DNA of 64,000 nucleotides, from positions 248,001-312,000 of the forward strand of contig NZ_CATNLY010000052.1 of assembly GCF_950100655.1 (NCBI RefSeq), in the 5' to 3' direction. The notes beneath the pieces were generated by a model. That model was not told the origin of the DNA and did not search any database. It was given only the letters and a program-made list of their open reading frames with translations. The stretch's first letter is position 1, and each line of letters begins with the position of its first letter. The translations under genes and the position numbers were made by a program. Positions 52,839 through 63,483 of the stretch are shown here, piece by piece. This DNA comes from Pleomorphomonas sp. T1.2MG-36. GTDB lineage: Bacteria > Pseudomonadota > Alphaproteobacteria > Rhizobiales > Pleomorphomonadaceae.

Positions 52839-53819
52839 TCAGAGATCGGCGGCGGTGATCAGCTTGATGTCGGTCTTCACCCAGCCGGTGAACGTCTCGC
52901 CGGCCATCTGGCGCAGGCCGTACTCGATGCCCATGGCGGCCATCTGGGCGCCGTACTGCTCGACGGTCGCCAGCATCTTGCCGGCCTTGATCAACGGTTG
53001 CACGGCCGGGATGTTGTCGAAGCCGACCACCTTGATCTTGCCAGCGAGACCGGCGCTGTCGAGTGCCTTGACGACGCCGAGGGCCATGGAGTCGTTGGCC
53101 GCCATGACGCCCTGGATGTCGTTGTGCTTGGTGAGGAAGTTGGTCATCAGCGTGTTGGCTTCCTCGGTCTCCCAGTGAGCCGTCTTGCTGTCGAGCAACT
53201 GAAGCTTGCCGGCGGCGACGGCATCGTCGAAGCCCTTCTTGCGCTGCTGGGCGTTGTCGGCCTCCGGGTTGCCCTCGAGGATGACCACCTTGCCACCTTC
53301 GCCGAGTTCCTTGGCCAGCGCGTTGCCGGCGAGGAGAGCGCCTTCGCGGTTGTCCGGGCCGAAGAAGGCGAGGTCGATGCCGGCCTTCTTCTTGGCGTCC
53401 TTGTCGAGCTCGACGTCGATGTTGATGACGGCGACGCCAGCCTTAACGGCCTTGGCGAGCGGCGTGACCATGGCCTTGGAATCGGCCGGGGCGACGACGA
53501 TGATGTCGTATTTCTGGGTGACGAAGTTCTCGACGGCGTCGACCTGAGAGGCAAAGTCGCGTTCGTCCTTCATGCCGACGGCCTTGAAGTCGAACTTGTC
53601 CTTGTTCTCTTCGGCGTATTTCTCGGCGCCGGCCTGCATCTGCTTGAAGAACTCGTTGGCGAGCGACTTCATGACCAGCCCGACCTTGGGCTTCTTGCCG
53701 GCGGCGAACACCGGAACGACGCCCGAAACCAGTACCAGCGATCCGGCGGCGCCGGCCAGCAGCAGCCGGCGACGGCTTACACCAGACAGACTCCACCTGT
53801 CCGAAGAAAATGAAGTCAT
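52839..53819 (-). CDS. Ribose-type sugar ABC transporter substrate-binding protein (RbsB family)
   Basis: A 326-residue periplasmic protein with a twin-arginine-like signal (SRRRLLLAGAAGSLVLV). The peripla_BP_4 fold is shown by KVGLVMKSLANEFFKQMQ, IIVVAPADSKAMVTPL, VINIDVELD and GVMAANDSMALGVVKAL. The ligand Asp in DVELD and the Asn/Asp in ANDSMA are the usual sugar contacts. It is the first gene of the operon, with two LacI-type palindromes upstream and the LacI gene 203 bases beyond. Confidence 0.92.
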   Translation of the reverse strand: MTSFSSDRWSLSGVSRRRLLLAGAAGSLVLVSGVVPVFAAGKKPKVGLVMKSLANEFFKQMQAGAEKYAEENKDKFDFKAVGMKDERDFASQVDAVENFVTQKYDIIVVAPADSKAMVTPLAKAVKAGVAVINIDVELDKDAKKKAGIDLAFFGPDNREGALLAGNALAKELGEGGKVVILEGNPEADNAQQRKKGFDDAVAAGKLQLLDSKTAHWETEEANTLMTNFLTKHNDIQGVMAANDSMALGVVKALDSAGLAGKIKVVGFDNIPAVQPLIKAGKMLATVEQYGAQMAAMGIEYGLRQMAGETFTGWVKTDIKLITAADL

Positions 53820-53831
53820 TTTACCCTCCCA

Positions 53832-53847
53832 AACGAACGTTTTCGTT
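53832..53847. promoter_or_regulatory. LacI-type operator 1
   Basis: AACGAACGTTTTCGTT: 6-base perfect arms AACGAA and TTCGTT. It ends 12 bases before the rbsB-like start codon at 53819. Confidence 0.55.
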
Positions 53848-53874
53848 GAGCTGGACCCAATGTACCGGCCCGAT

Positions 53875-53884
53875 GAAACGTTTC
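53875..53884. promoter_or_regulatory. LacI-type operator 2
   Basis: GAAACGTTTC is a perfect 10-base palindrome with the central CG that is typical of LacI family operators. It lies 28 bases upstream of operator 1, between the LacI gene and the sugar transport operon. Confidence 0.65.
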
Positions 53885-54022
53885 CAAATGACGCTACCAG
53901 TATAGTACCACCGCATCAAGGCGAGACATGCCACTCCGACCAAAGTTGAGTGGGTAGAAAATACTTCGTATTTACAAGGGAATACGCAGCCGGTCCGGGC
54001 AGCTTGCCCTCGGCGGCCATCT

Positions 54023-55024
54023 TCAGCGCGGCGGGGCGCAGGTTTCGCGCAGCGCCATGGCGCAGGGGAAGATGTGGCTCGCCGACGCGTCGAGCGCCTC
54101 GCCGCCGATCAAGAGGTCGGTGGCGCATCTGGCGATCGATGCGACGGGTTGGACGGCCGTCGTCACGCGCGGCACCACCAGATCGGAAACCAGGATGCCG
54201 TCGAAGCCGACGACCGACAGCTCGCCGGGTATGGCGATGTGACGGTCGAAGGCGACGCGCAGCACGCCGATCGCCTGCTGGTCGGAACAGGCGAACACCG
54301 CCGTCGGCTTCGGTCCATCGTCGGCGAGCAGCACCTTGGCCGCCTCGCGTCCGCCCTCGTAGTTGAACGGCGCCGAGACGATCCAGGCGGCGGGGTCGAG
54401 GCCGGCGTCGGCGAGGCGGGGCGCCATCACGTCCATGAAGCCGGCGAGCCGTTCGCGGGCGACGAAGGCGTTCTCGGGGCCGGAGATGCAGGCGATGCGC
54501 CGGTGGCCGAGCGACACCAGGTATTCGGCGGCCATGCGGGCACCGGCGCGATGGTCGGCCGCCACGAAGGGATGGCCGGCGATGCGGCGATCGACGACGA
54601 CGAGGCGCACGCCCTCGGGGTTGGCGAGCGAGCTGGCCCGGTTGCTCGGCACCACCACCACGCCCTCGACCTTGCTGCGGGCGAGGCTGGCGATCAGGTC
54701 GGCCTCGCTGTCGACCTGTTCGTCGGAACTGGCGAACAGCACGCTGTAGCCGCGCTCCTTGGCGCGCAGCTCGATGTGCTGCATGAGATCGGCGAAGAAG
54801 GGGTTGCGCAGGTCGGGAATGACGACGCCGAGGGTGCGGTTGGTGCCGCGCCTGAGGCCCTGGGCGGCCGCATCGGGCTGGAAGCCCAGCTCGGCGATGA
54901 CCTCGTCGACGATGCGCTTCTTGGCCTCGGTGACCGACGGATGCCCGTTGACGACCCGCGAGACCGTGCCGACTGACACGCCGGCCTTCCTGGCAACGTC
55001 ACGGATTGTCGTGCGCGGTTTCAC
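54023..55024 (-). CDS. LacI family repressor of the sugar ABC operon
   Basis: A 333-residue LacI/GalR type regulator. The DNA-binding domain covers residues 1-50 (TTIRDVARKAGVSVGTVSRVVNG), with the hinge helix near 55 (AAQGLRRG). The effector domain has VVIPDLRNPFFADLM, VVVDRRIAG, FACSDQQAIGVL and SVVGFDGI, the pattern of sugar-responsive members. It lies directly upstream of the ABC operon on the same strand and probably represses it in the absence of the sugar. Confidence 0.92.
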   Translation of the reverse strand: MKPRTTIRDVARKAGVSVGTVSRVVNGHPSVTEAKKRIVDEVIAELGFQPDAAAQGLRRGTNRTLGVVIPDLRNPFFADLMQHIELRAKERGYSVLFASSDEQVDSEADLIASLARSKVEGVVVVPSNRASSLANPEGVRLVVVDRRIAGHPFVAADHRAGARMAAEYLVSLGHRRIACISGPENAFVARERLAGFMDVMAPRLADAGLDPAAWIVSAPFNYEGGREAAKVLLADDGPKPTAVFACSDQQAIGVLRVAFDRHIAIPGELSVVGFDGILVSDLVVPRVTTAVQPVASIARCATDLLIGGEALDASASHIFPCAMALRETCAPPR

Positions 55025-55203
55025 ATCGGTCTCGGGGTTCGGTTTCGCCGCCTATGCATAACCGTACCGCAGGTGATTTCAATGCGGTTGTTGCCGGGGT
55101 CGCTCGATGCATCGGGTGGCTCTTGGTCTCCGATGGGAGAGTGTCCTTGTCTTGCGTTGGCCGAGCAGATGGATAGGTTGGCAACTCCGGGTAGGGGGGC
55201 GTG

Positions 55204-56400
55204 ATGGACGGGCTGGCTTACAGGCTTCTGACGACCGACGAGTTCGAACTGGCGGTGATCTCTCTTGTGGCAGTGGCTGTCTTCGCTGCACTTGCCGTGG
55301 CTCTCTACCGGCCGGCGTGGACCATGCCGCGCCTTCCTTATGTGGCGACACTCTGCGTCTGCCTTGCCGCCGGCCAGCTGAGCTATCTCCTGCGCTGCCT
55401 CTACTTCGAAGCGCTCGACCTGCAGCAGTTGGGGCGCCTCGCCTTCGCCTTCGTTCTCATCTGGATCGCCATCGGAGCGATCGTTGGCATCGCGTCGGCC
55501 GCGCGGGCGCGGGACGCGTTCGGCGGTAACCTGTTGTGGCCGCTGGTCTTCGTGCCTCTCGCCAATCTGCTGCTGATGGTCGCTCCGTCGCGGCAGGCTC
55601 GACGGACAAGGATGGGCTCGCGGGCCAGCGAGGTCGTGTTGGTGGCCTGCGGATGCGTGCTCGTCGGATTGACCCTGAACGTGCCCGGCGTCAGCCAGGA
55701 CTATCTTGAAAGCGCCGGGGATGCGCGGCATGTGCAAGCCGAGCTGGGCGCCAACGTCGCCGTCGACCCCGCCGACAGCGAAGGGCTGGAAGCGACCCTG
55801 CGGGACATGGTGGCGAAAGCGCCGCTACCCGACACCCTGGAGGCGAGGGTCATCAGCATCGAGGTCCATGGCGACGTCGTCGAAACCGCCATGCAGGTCG
55901 AGGACGACAACATGGCGCTCGACGCGGACTGGCGGGATGAGACGACGGCCAGCCTGTGCTTTTCGGGAACTCAGGCCTTGCTCCTCGACAAGGGCGCCAC
56001 GCTAAAGACCACATACCGGGCTTCGAATGGAGAGCTCCTGTCGGACCTGACTCTGAGCACCGACATCTGCAATGCGTTCCGCGCGCCAAAAGAGCGGGAA
56101 ATCATTGCCGTCATCGAAGCCTTGGACCTGCCGCAGAAGCTCAGCGATGAGGTCGCCATCATTGGTGCCAGCTACAAGGACAAGACGGTGACCTACCGCT
56201 ATGCCTTCACTGCGAGGCCACCGACGGACTCCTGGAAAGCGGCAGCCCAAGGCATCATGTGCGAGCAGGACGAGTTCAGGCGCATCGTTCGCCTGGGGAT
56301 TAAGATCAAGGTGGAGTTCGATCTCGCCGAGGGGGAAAACAGCGTTCCGCTCGGCCAGCTCGTCATGACCGCCGCGACCTGCTCGGCAAGCGCGCGTTAG
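55204..56400 (+). CDS. Hypothetical membrane protein with a duplicated C-terminal domain (398 aa)
   Basis: No family is recognised. Three to five membrane helices lie in residues 15-165 (VISLVAVAVFAALAVALY, FAFVLIWIAIGAIVGIA, LLWPLVFVPLANLLLMV, VVLVACGCVLVGLTLN). The rest is extracytoplasmic and appears to contain two related units of about 80 residues: one from LPDTLEARVISIEV to LTLSTDIC, the other from LPQKLSDEVAIIGA to VMTAATC. Both end in Cys after similar strands. ATG 55204 was chosen; a GTG precedes it by one codon. It is divergent from the LacI gene and ends with a strong hairpin. Confidence 0.7.
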   Translation: MDGLAYRLLTTDEFELAVISLVAVAVFAALAVALYRPAWTMPRLPYVATLCVCLAAGQLSYLLRCLYFEALDLQQLGRLAFAFVLIWIAIGAIVGIASAARARDAFGGNLLWPLVFVPLANLLLMVAPSRQARRTRMGSRASEVVLVACGCVLVGLTLNVPGVSQDYLESAGDARHVQAELGANVAVDPADSEGLEATLRDMVAKAPLPDTLEARVISIEVHGDVVETAMQVEDDNMALDADWRDETTASLCFSGTQALLLDKGATLKTTYRASNGELLSDLTLSTDICNAFRAPKEREIIAVIEALDLPQKLSDEVAIIGASYKDKTVTYRYAFTARPPTDSWKAAAQGIMCEQDEFRRIVRLGIKIKVEFDLAEGENSVPLGQLVMTAATCSASAR

Positions 56401-56436
56401 GGCGCTGTTCGATCTGATTGAATCAGATCGGCGCCC
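56400..56436. terminator. Large palindrome between convergent genes
   Basis: CGATCTGATT (56410-56419) and AATCAGATCG (56421-56430) are perfect 10-base arms around one base. Outside them GGGCGC and GCGCCC also pair across a TGTT bulge. It starts at the stop of the unknown membrane protein gene and probably terminates it. GATTGAATCAGATC is a string I recall as frequent in Rhizobiales intergenic palindromes. Confidence 0.7.
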
Positions 56437-56498
56437 CAAGCGTTTGTTCGAAACGCATCATCTTGTCGATCCTGGCTTCACTCAGGTCGGATGATGCT

Positions 56499-57878
<1,380 letters not shown>

Positions 57879-57892
57879 AGGTCTGTCTCCGG

Positions 57893-58237
57893 TCAGCGGT
57901 CGGACTTGACGATTTCGGTCATCGTCACGCCGAGCTTGTCTTCGACCAGCACCACTTCGCCACGGGCGACAAGGCGGTCGTTGACGTAGATGTCGATAGC
58001 TTCGCCGACCTTGCGGTCGAGTTCCAGCACGGAGCCGGGGGCAAGCTGCAAAAGATCGCTGATGCCGAGGCGGGCGCGGCCGAGAATGGCCGAGACGCGC
58101 ACGGGGACGTCGAACACCGCCTCAAGCTCGGCGGCGGAGCGCGTGACGGCCTGATCCTCGCCATCGTCGCCGCTGCGGCGACGCTCGGCGACGTGGGATT
58201 CGAGGTCGATGCCCGAAGGTTCGTCGGCGGGGGTCAT
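57893..58237 (-). CDS. fliN: Flagellar motor switch protein FliN
   Basis: A 114-residue C-ring protein of the SpoA family that shares in switching rotation. The SpoA fold covers the last 80 residues, with VPVRVSAILGRARLGISDLL, LAPGSVLELDRKVGEAIDIYVN and ARGEVVLVEDKLGVTMTEIV. The N-terminal 35 residues are acidic and charged. Its ATG overlaps the fliH stop (ATGA), and 14 bases separate its stop from flbD. Confidence 0.93.
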   Translation of the reverse strand: MTPADEPSGIDLESHVAERRRSGDDGEDQAVTRSAAELEAVFDVPVRVSAILGRARLGISDLLQLAPGSVLELDRKVGEAIDIYVNDRLVARGEVVLVEDKLGVTMTEIVKSDR

Positions 58238-58917
58238 GTGGCGGCTCCGCTCTGGAGAATGTGGTCGGCCGGCGCCTCGGCCGGCAGGTGGCGGGCGATC
58301 GCCGCCTCGATGTCGGCGATGATGGCGGCGTGATTGAGCACGATGCCGCCGTCGGCCCATTCGATGCGGCAGTCGCCGCGCGCCATGCCCGGCTCGCCCA
58401 GCACCACGAGGCGGCCCTCGAAGCCGCGCTCGGAGACGAGGCGCTTCAGTTCGGTCTGGATCGGCTCGGCGTCGACGTCCGACAGGCGGACGACGAGGTG
58501 GGGGGCGGCCCGGAGCGGCGCGAAGCAGTCTTCGAGAAGGCCGACGATGCGCTCGCGCGGCAGCCGCTCGACCAGCGAGCCGGCGATCTTGATGGCCACC
58601 GTCTCGGCGAGGCGCATGGCGTCGGCCTCGATGCGCTCGCGCTCGGTGTCGAGAACGGCGAGGATCGACTGGGCGGCGCTGGCGAGGCGCTGCGCCTCGT
58701 CCGACAGGCGCATGGCTTCGCGGGCGGTGCGGTCGGCCGCCTGGGCCTCGGCGCTGTCGCGGCCGGCGGCGAGGCCGCGCTCGTAGGCGGCGGCTTCCGC
58801 CTCGGCGAGACGCTGGAGATGCTCCGGCTCGGGCACCATCACGGTCGCCGGCGCGGCATCGGCGCGCGAAGGGGCCGAGAAGTCGTTGTCGAACAGGAAG
58901 CGGGCCGGTGCCGCCAT
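58234..58917 (-). CDS. fliH: Flagellar assembly protein FliH (FlbE)
   Basis: A 227-residue negative regulator and adaptor of the FliI ATPase. The pattern is the usual one: an Ala/Glu-rich coiled region (residues 35-100, EAEAAAYERGLAAGRDSAEAQ) and a C-terminal domain with VAIKIAGSLVERLPRE and CRIEWADGGIVLN, which is characteristic of FliH. Similarity to the family is weak in general, and position between fliG and fliN adds support. The start is ATG 58917, 28 bases after fliG. Confidence 0.82.
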   Translation of the reverse strand: MAAPARFLFDNDFSAPSRADAAPATVMVPEPEHLQRLAEAEAAAYERGLAAGRDSAEAQAADRTAREAMRLSDEAQRLASAAQSILAVLDTERERIEADAMRLAETVAIKIAGSLVERLPRERIVGLLEDCFAPLRAAPHLVVRLSDVDAEPIQTELKRLVSERGFEGRLVVLGEPGMARGDCRIEWADGGIVLNHAAIIADIEAAIARHLPAEAPADHILQSGAAT

Positions 58918-58945
58918 CAGCGGATACTCCTTCGCGAAAGACGCG

Positions 58946-60010
58946 TCACATGACGAGTTCGTCTTCGCCCTTGTTCTTGGAAATCATGATCTCGCCCTTG
59001 GCGGCGAGATCCTTGGCGAGATTGATCAGGGCGGCCTGGGCATCGTCGACGTCGCGCAGGCGGACGGCGCCCATGGCTTCCATGTCTTCCTTCAGCATGG
59101 CGGCGGCACGGGCCGACATGTTGGCGAAGAAGAAGTCGCGCACGCCTTCCTTGGCGCCCTTCAGCGCCATGGCCAGCTTGTCCTTCTCCACCTGGCGGAG
59201 CAGCGTCTGAATGGCGCCGGCGTCGAGCTTGCCGAGGTCGTCGAAGGTGAACATCAGCGCCTTGATGCGGTCGGCGGCGTCGCGGTTGTGCTCTTCGAGG
59301 GCGGCGATGAACTTCGCCTCGGTGTTGCGGTCGAAGGAGTTGAAGATCTCGGCCATCAGCTCGTGGGCATCGCGGCGCTGGGTGTTGGTCAGGTTGGACA
59401 TGAACTCGACGCGCAGCGTCTGCTCGACCTTTTCGAGGATGTCCTTCTGCACCGACTCCATCTTCAGCATGCGGTCGACCACCTCGAGGGCGAACTCGTC
59501 GGGCAGCTTGGAGAGGACGCGGGCGGCGTGGTCGGAGTTGATCTTGGAGAGAACGACGGCGACGGTCTGCGGGTATTCGTTCTTCAGATAGTTGGCGAGC
59601 ACGTTCTCCTGAACGTTGGAGAGCTTCTCCCACATGTTGCGGCCGGCAGGTCCGCGGATCTCGTCCATGATGGCGTTGACCTTCTCCGGCGGCAGCACGG
59701 AGAGGAGCAGGCGCTCGGTGGTGTCGTAGTTGCCCATCAGCGAGCCGGAGGACGAGACGCGGGTGACGAACTCGATCATCAGGTCGTCGAGCATGTTCGG
59801 GGTGATCGGCCCGAGCTTGGACATGGCAACGGAGAGCTGCTTGATCTCGATCTCGTCGAGCAGCTTCCAGATCGGCCCGCCGTAGCGATCGCCGAGAGCC
59901 AGCATCATGACGGCGGCCTTCTCGGCGCCGTTCATCGCACGGTTTTCGCCCTCGGAGGAGATTGTGAGCGTGTTGCCCTTGGCAACGATCGCGGTCGGGG
60001 ACAGGGCCAT
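58946..60010 (-). CDS. fliG: Flagellar motor switch protein FliG
   Basis: A 354-residue C-ring protein that couples the stator to rotation. The N-terminal domain has LNGAEKAA-like [15 protein letters not shown], the middle domain shows [26 protein letters not shown] (the EHPQ-type motif) and the C-terminal motor domain has FMFTFDDL-like [13 protein letters not shown] with charged residues [21 protein letters not shown]. The start ATG overlaps the fliF stop by one base (TAATG). Confidence 0.95.
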   Translation of the reverse strand: MALSPTAIVAKGNTLTISSEGENRAMNGAEKAAVMMLALGDRYGGPIWKLLDEIEIKQLSVAMSKLGPITPNMLDDLMIEFVTRVSSSGSLMGNYDTTERLLLSVLPPEKVNAIMDEIRGPAGRNMWEKLSNVQENVLANYLKNEYPQTVAVVLSKINSDHAARVLSKLPDEFALEVVDRMLKMESVQKDILEKVEQTLRVEFMSNLTNTQRRDAHELMAEIFNSFDRNTEAKFIAALEEHNRDAADRIKALMFTFDDLGKLDAGAIQTLLRQVEKDKLAMALKGAKEGVRDFFFANMSARAAAMLKEDMEAMGAVRLRDVDDAQAALINLAKDLAAKGEIMISKNKGEDELVM

Positions 60011-61719
60011 TACGCGGGAACCTCCGACAGCCAGTTGCGAATGATGATCGCCGCTTCGTTGGGATTGTCATTGACGAGCTCGCCCACCTTGCGGACCTGA
60101 TCGAGCTGCTGGGCGCCCTGCGCCTTGGCGTTCTCGATGCGGGTGTCGCCGGGCGGGGGCGGCAGCTCGGGCACGTCGCTGACGGTCTCGATGCCATCGG
60201 GGCCCATCACCACCGGCTTGCCGTCGGGGTTGAGCACCACCGTCACGCCGGGCCGGCCGGCGGCGGCGGCCTCGTTGAGCGCCGAGGTGAGGGCCGGCAG
60301 CGTCTCGGCGTCGATGTCCGAGCCGAGGATGCGGCGGATCAGCGGCCGGACGGCGAACAGCAGCACCAGGAGCGTCACCAGGATCAGCACGCCCATCTCG
60401 GCGAAGCGCATGATGTCTTCGCGCGAGAAGTCGAACATCGAGGTGGGGGCGCCGGCGAGATCGGCCGGGTTGGGCGGGCTGTCGGCGAACTGGAGGTTGA
60501 CCACCTGCAACTGGTCGCCGCGCTGCTGGTCGAAGCCCATGGCGGTGCGCACCAGCGCGGTGATCTGGTCGAGTTCGGGCTGCGGGCGCGGCGCGTAGAC
60601 CATGACGCCCTTGGCGTCCGGCGCGTAGCGGCCGTCGACCAGAACGGCGACCGACAGGCGCTTGACGCCGCCGACCTCGGTCACCTGGGTGCGGGTGGTC
60701 TTGGAGATTTCGTAGTTGACCGTTTCCTCGGTGGTCTGGGCGTTGTCCGAGGTCTGGGCCGCGTTGGGGTTCTGCTGCTGGTTGGCGTTGGGAATCTGGT
60801 TGCCGGCCGAGACGGGCGGGTTGCCCTGATTGTCCTGGCTCAGCGACTTTTCCTCGCGCGTCTGGGTGGAGCGGACGACCTGCCCGTTGGGGTCGAAGGT
60901 GTCCTGCGTTTCCTGGATGCGGTTGAAGTCGAGCTCGGCGGCGACGCGGACGCGGGCGCGGCCGGCGCCGACCACGCTCTCGACGATGTCGCGGACGCGG
61001 CTCTCGACCTGGTTCTGGAAGGTGGCCGTGCGTTCGTCGGCATTGCTGGCGAGGAAGGTGGCGCTGCTCTCGTCGCCGTTGCCCTGGGCGAGCAGGCGGC
61101 CGGTCTCGTCGACCACCGAGATGCGCGAGGGATCGAGGCCGGGGACGGCCGAGCCGACGAGGTGCTGGATGGCGCGGATCTGGCCGGGGTCGAGCGTGCC
61201 GCGCGTCTTCAGCACGATAGAGGCGGTAGGCTTCTGCTGGTCCTTGCGGAACAGCTGCTTCTCCGGCAGCACCAGATGAACGCGGGCCTGATCGACCTGC
61301 CGGATGGTGCGGATGGTGCGCGACAGTTCGCCTTCGAGGGCGCGCAGCGCGTTGACCGACTGCACGAAGGAGGTGGTGCCGAGCGCGTCGGTCTTGTCGA
61401 AGATCTCGTAGCCGACGCTGTCGCCGGCCGGCAGGCCCTGCTGGGCGAGCGCCATGCGGCTCTGGTCGAGCTTGGTTTCGTCGACGAGAATGGTGGTGCC
61501 GTTGTCCTTCAGCGTGAAGGCGGTGCCGGCGGAGGTAAGCTGCTGGGCGATGGCCGCCGAGTCGTCCAGGCTGAGACCGGTGTAGAGCGGCACCTGCTGG
61601 ATGGCCGAGAAACGGAGCACGATGAAGACGAAGAAGCCGATGAGGCCGATCGCGACGGCACCCATCGCCGCCAGCCGGCTTGGCCCCAAGCTCTTCACGA
61701 ATTCTCCAAATCCACCCAC
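60010..61719 (-). CDS. fliF: Flagellar MS-ring protein FliF
   Basis: A 569-residue two-helix membrane protein that forms the MS ring. The first helix is in [21 protein letters not shown] and the second near 430-450 ([19 protein letters not shown]). The ring domains show [19 protein letters not shown] and [25 protein letters not shown] Gln/Asn-rich stretch ([16 protein letters not shown]) lies in the loop. GTG 61719 ([13 protein letters not shown]) fits the family start; a GTG at 61791 would add 24 residues without similarity. A CtrA-like site is upstream. Confidence 0.93.
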   Translation of the reverse strand: MGGFGEFVKSLGPSRLAAMGAVAIGLIGFFVFIVLRFSAIQQVPLYTGLSLDDSAAIAQQLTSAGTAFTLKDNGTTILVDETKLDQSRMALAQQGLPAGDSVGYEIFDKTDALGTTSFVQSVNALRALEGELSRTIRTIRQVDQARVHLVLPEKQLFRKDQQKPTASIVLKTRGTLDPGQIRAIQHLVGSAVPGLDPSRISVVDETGRLLAQGNGDESSATFLASNADERTATFQNQVESRVRDIVESVVGAGRARVRVAAELDFNRIQETQDTFDPNGQVVRSTQTREEKSLSQDNQGNPPVSAGNQIPNANQQQNPNAAQTSDNAQTTEETVNYEISKTTRTQVTEVGGVKRLSVAVLVDGRYAPDAKGVMVYAPRPQPELDQITALVRTAMGFDQQRGDQLQVVNLQFADSPPNPADLAGAPTSMFDFSREDIMRFAEMGVLILVTLLVLLFAVRPLIRRILGSDIDAETLPALTSALNEAAAAGRPGVTVVLNPDGKPVVMGPDGIETVSDVPELPPPPGDTRIENAKAQGAQQLDQVRKVGELVNDNPNEAAIIIRNWLSEVPA

Positions 61720-61801
61720 GCCGGTTCCCCATTGTTCGACGCGGTGGGAATCGTCGCCACCCCCGCGGACCAAGGCGGCAATTATTTCCACACGCTTATG
61801 G

Positions 61802-61817
61802 TAAACAAGTTATTAAC
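61802..61817. promoter_or_regulatory. CtrA-like half-conserved site upstream of fliF
   Basis: TAAA, CAAGTTA, TTAAC: the second half-site is exact and the first matches three of four bases of TTAA, with the correct 7-base spacing. It lies 83 bases before the chosen fliF start and 11 before the alternative start. Confidence 0.45.
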
Positions 61818-61920
61818 GGCCGGAGGGCGTTCCGACGGGATTGGCGGAAAACCGCCAGAACCGGTTTATGAAGATTTGCATTATTCACGGCAATTTTTGC
61901 CGGGTGTGCTCAAAAGGCGT

Positions 61921-61964
61921 CGCAAAACGAAAGGGCGGCCGATCCGTCCGGACCGGCCGCCCTT
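61921..61964 (-). terminator. Terminator of sciP
   Basis: AAGGGCGGCCG and CGGCCGCCCTT are perfect 11-base arms (61931-61941 and 61954-61964). On the minus strand the stem is followed by TCGTTTTG, a short U-run. It lies 24 bases after the sciP stop and separates sciP from fliF. Confidence 0.8.
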
Positions 61965-61988
61965 CGAAAGTGGTCGTCTGAAGTCCCG

Positions 61989-62264
61989 TCAGGGACGATA
62001 TTGCTGGATGCGCGTGGCCCTGAGGCCGGCGAGCCCATGCTTGTCGATGGACTGCTGCCAGGACAGGAATTCCTCGACGGTAAGGGTGTAGCGCTTGCAG
62101 GCTTCCTCCAGCGAGAGGAGGCCACCACGGACGGCGGCAACGACCTCGGCCTTGCGGCGGATCACCCAACGCTGGGTGCCTTCAGGCGGCAAATCGGCAA
62201 TCGTCAACGGACTCCCATCGGGTCCTATGACGTATTTTACGCGCGGACGCATCTGTTCGGTCAT
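61989..62264 (-). CDS. sciP: SciP, CtrA inhibitory protein (DUF1153)
   Basis: A 91-residue helix-turn-helix protein that represses CtrA-activated genes in Caulobacter by binding CtrA and promoter DNA. It matches the family almost throughout: RPRVKYVIGPDGSPLTIADLP, RWVIRRKAEVVAAVRGGLLS, LEEACKRYTLTVEEFLSWQ and LAGLRATRIQQYRP. ATG 62264 was chosen (MTEQMRPRVKY). It lies just upstream of fliF on the same strand, and CtrA-like sites are found before sciP, fliF and flhA, so the regulatory circuit appears to be conserved here. Confidence 0.93.
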   Translation of the reverse strand: MTEQMRPRVKYVIGPDGSPLTIADLPPEGTQRWVIRRKAEVVAAVRGGLLSLEEACKRYTLTVEEFLSWQQSIDKHGLAGLRATRIQQYRP

Positions 62265-62315
62265 TCTACTCTCACACAAATCTGACCTTCAGGAGAGCAT
62301 CCTAAATCAAGCCGT

Positions 62316-62330
62316 TTAAAAAACGCCTAA
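62316..62330. promoter_or_regulatory. CtrA-like site upstream of sciP
   Basis: TTAA, AAAACGC, CTAA: correct 7-base spacing with one mismatch in the second half-site. It is 52 bases upstream of the sciP start. CtrA activates sciP in Caulobacter, which would fit. Confidence 0.4.
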
Positions 62331-62514
62331 TTCACTCGCAAGAATTCGGTAAGATTTTGAACGACTTGCAAAAAGGCTGTCGCTTTGCCGTGCTTTAGGA
62401 ATTGGGCCGTCCGGCCGCGGAAAAGACCTCTTCCGCCCTTCTAAAGATTAACAGGGCCATTTCGTTTGCCATGTGGACCGGCCCGCCGCCGGAGCCCGGG
62501 AGAATTTTACAACG

Positions 62515-62703
62515 ATGCCAGCTAATCAGAGAAACCACTTATCTGACGTGGAAGCGGACCATCGCGGCGACAACGCCGAGGCCTTGGAGGAGGGCGGGCG
62601 CATGGGCAATTGGTCGTTGCACTGGCTCGCGGCGACGGGTGACCTGGAGAGCCACCGCGCGGCCATCGTCGGCGAGTTCGGGCGACCCAAAGGCGCGGGC
62701 TGA
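62515..62703 (+). CDS. Possible small protein (62 aa), divergent from sciP
   Basis: A frame beginning MPANQRNHLSDVEADHRGD and ending GEFGRPKGAG. It has no membrane segment and mixed charge, with WSLHWLAATGDLESHRAAIV as a possible helix. GGGAGA is 11-12 bases upstream, rather far. It is the only candidate in the 530-base stretch 62265-62794 between sciP and flgD; the rest is AT-rich near 62270-62400, where the sciP promoter should be. Reality is uncertain. Confidence 0.35.
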   Translation: MPANQRNHLSDVEADHRGDNAEALEEGGRMGNWSLHWLAATGDLESHRAAIVGEFGRPKGAG

Positions 62704-62794
62704 CCTCCAGGGCGGGGTGAGGGCAGGCGCGCGAAAGCCGCCGTCGGCGCGATCGCCGGCAGCGGCTTCAATGGGGATCAGGTGGCGCTGGCTG

Positions 62795-63460
62795 TCAGGC
62801 GCCCACTTCGGTGACGGCCGACAGCGGGATCAGGCGGCCGTTGATCTTGATGTAGGGCTGGGCCGAGGAGGTGTCGACCGCCTGCACCTTGCCGCTGACT
62901 TCGGTGGTGATGCTGACCTTGGCGCCCTTGTCGTCGGCGCCGGTGACGGAGATCGTGAAGGGGCTGGTCGAGGCGCTGTAGTCGCCCGACGGGGTGCCCT
63001 TGCCGTCCCAGGAGAAGGTGTTCTGGCCCGACTTGAGGTCCATCTTGCCCTGGTAGACGACGGCGCCGTTCTCGTCGGTGATGCTGACCGTGGCGTCCTT
63101 GGCGGCGGCCGAGGAGTTGATCGTCCAATCGGCCTTGCCGCCGTCGATCTTGGTGGTGTCGGAATAGGCGGTGACCGTCTTGCCGACGTAGTTGACGAGC
63201 TGCAGGGCGGCGCTGGACGTCATGGTGTCCATCATCGCCTTGAGGTTCGAGTTGGTCTGGATCTGCTGTTCGACCGCCGAGTACTGGACCAACTGCTGGG
63301 TGAAGCTGTTGACGTCCATCGGGGACAGCGGGCTCTGCGTCTTGAGCTGCGTGGTGAGCAGCGTCAGGAACGTCGAATAGTTCGAGGTCAGCGAGTTGGT
63401 CGCCGCCGAAGCGGTGTTCTGGTTGTTGTTCGAGGAGGAACCGACACCCGAAACGCTCAT
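62795..63460 (-). CDS. flgD: Flagellar hook assembly protein FlgD
   Basis: Scaffold that caps the growing hook, 221 residues. The N-terminal motif FLTLLTTQLKTQSPLSPMDVNSFTQQLVQYSAVEQQ (seen as FLTLLTTQLK and SPMDVNSFTQQLVQYSAVE) is diagnostic. The C-terminal half has the FlgD Ig-like pattern, with NTFSWDGKGTPSGDY. The first 25 residues are Ser/Asn-rich. It follows fliK by 23 bases on the same strand, as in many hook gene clusters. Confidence 0.95.
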   Translation of the reverse strand: MSVSGVGSSSNNNQNTASAATNSLTSNYSTFLTLLTTQLKTQSPLSPMDVNSFTQQLVQYSAVEQQIQTNSNLKAMMDTMTSSAALQLVNYVGKTVTAYSDTTKIDGGKADWTINSSAAAKDATVSITDENGAVVYQGKMDLKSGQNTFSWDGKGTPSGDYSASTSPFTISVTGADDKGAKVSITTEVSGKVQAVDTSSAQPYIKINGRLIPLSAVTEVGA

Positions 63461-63483
63461 GATGGTCTCCTGATACTCGTTAC

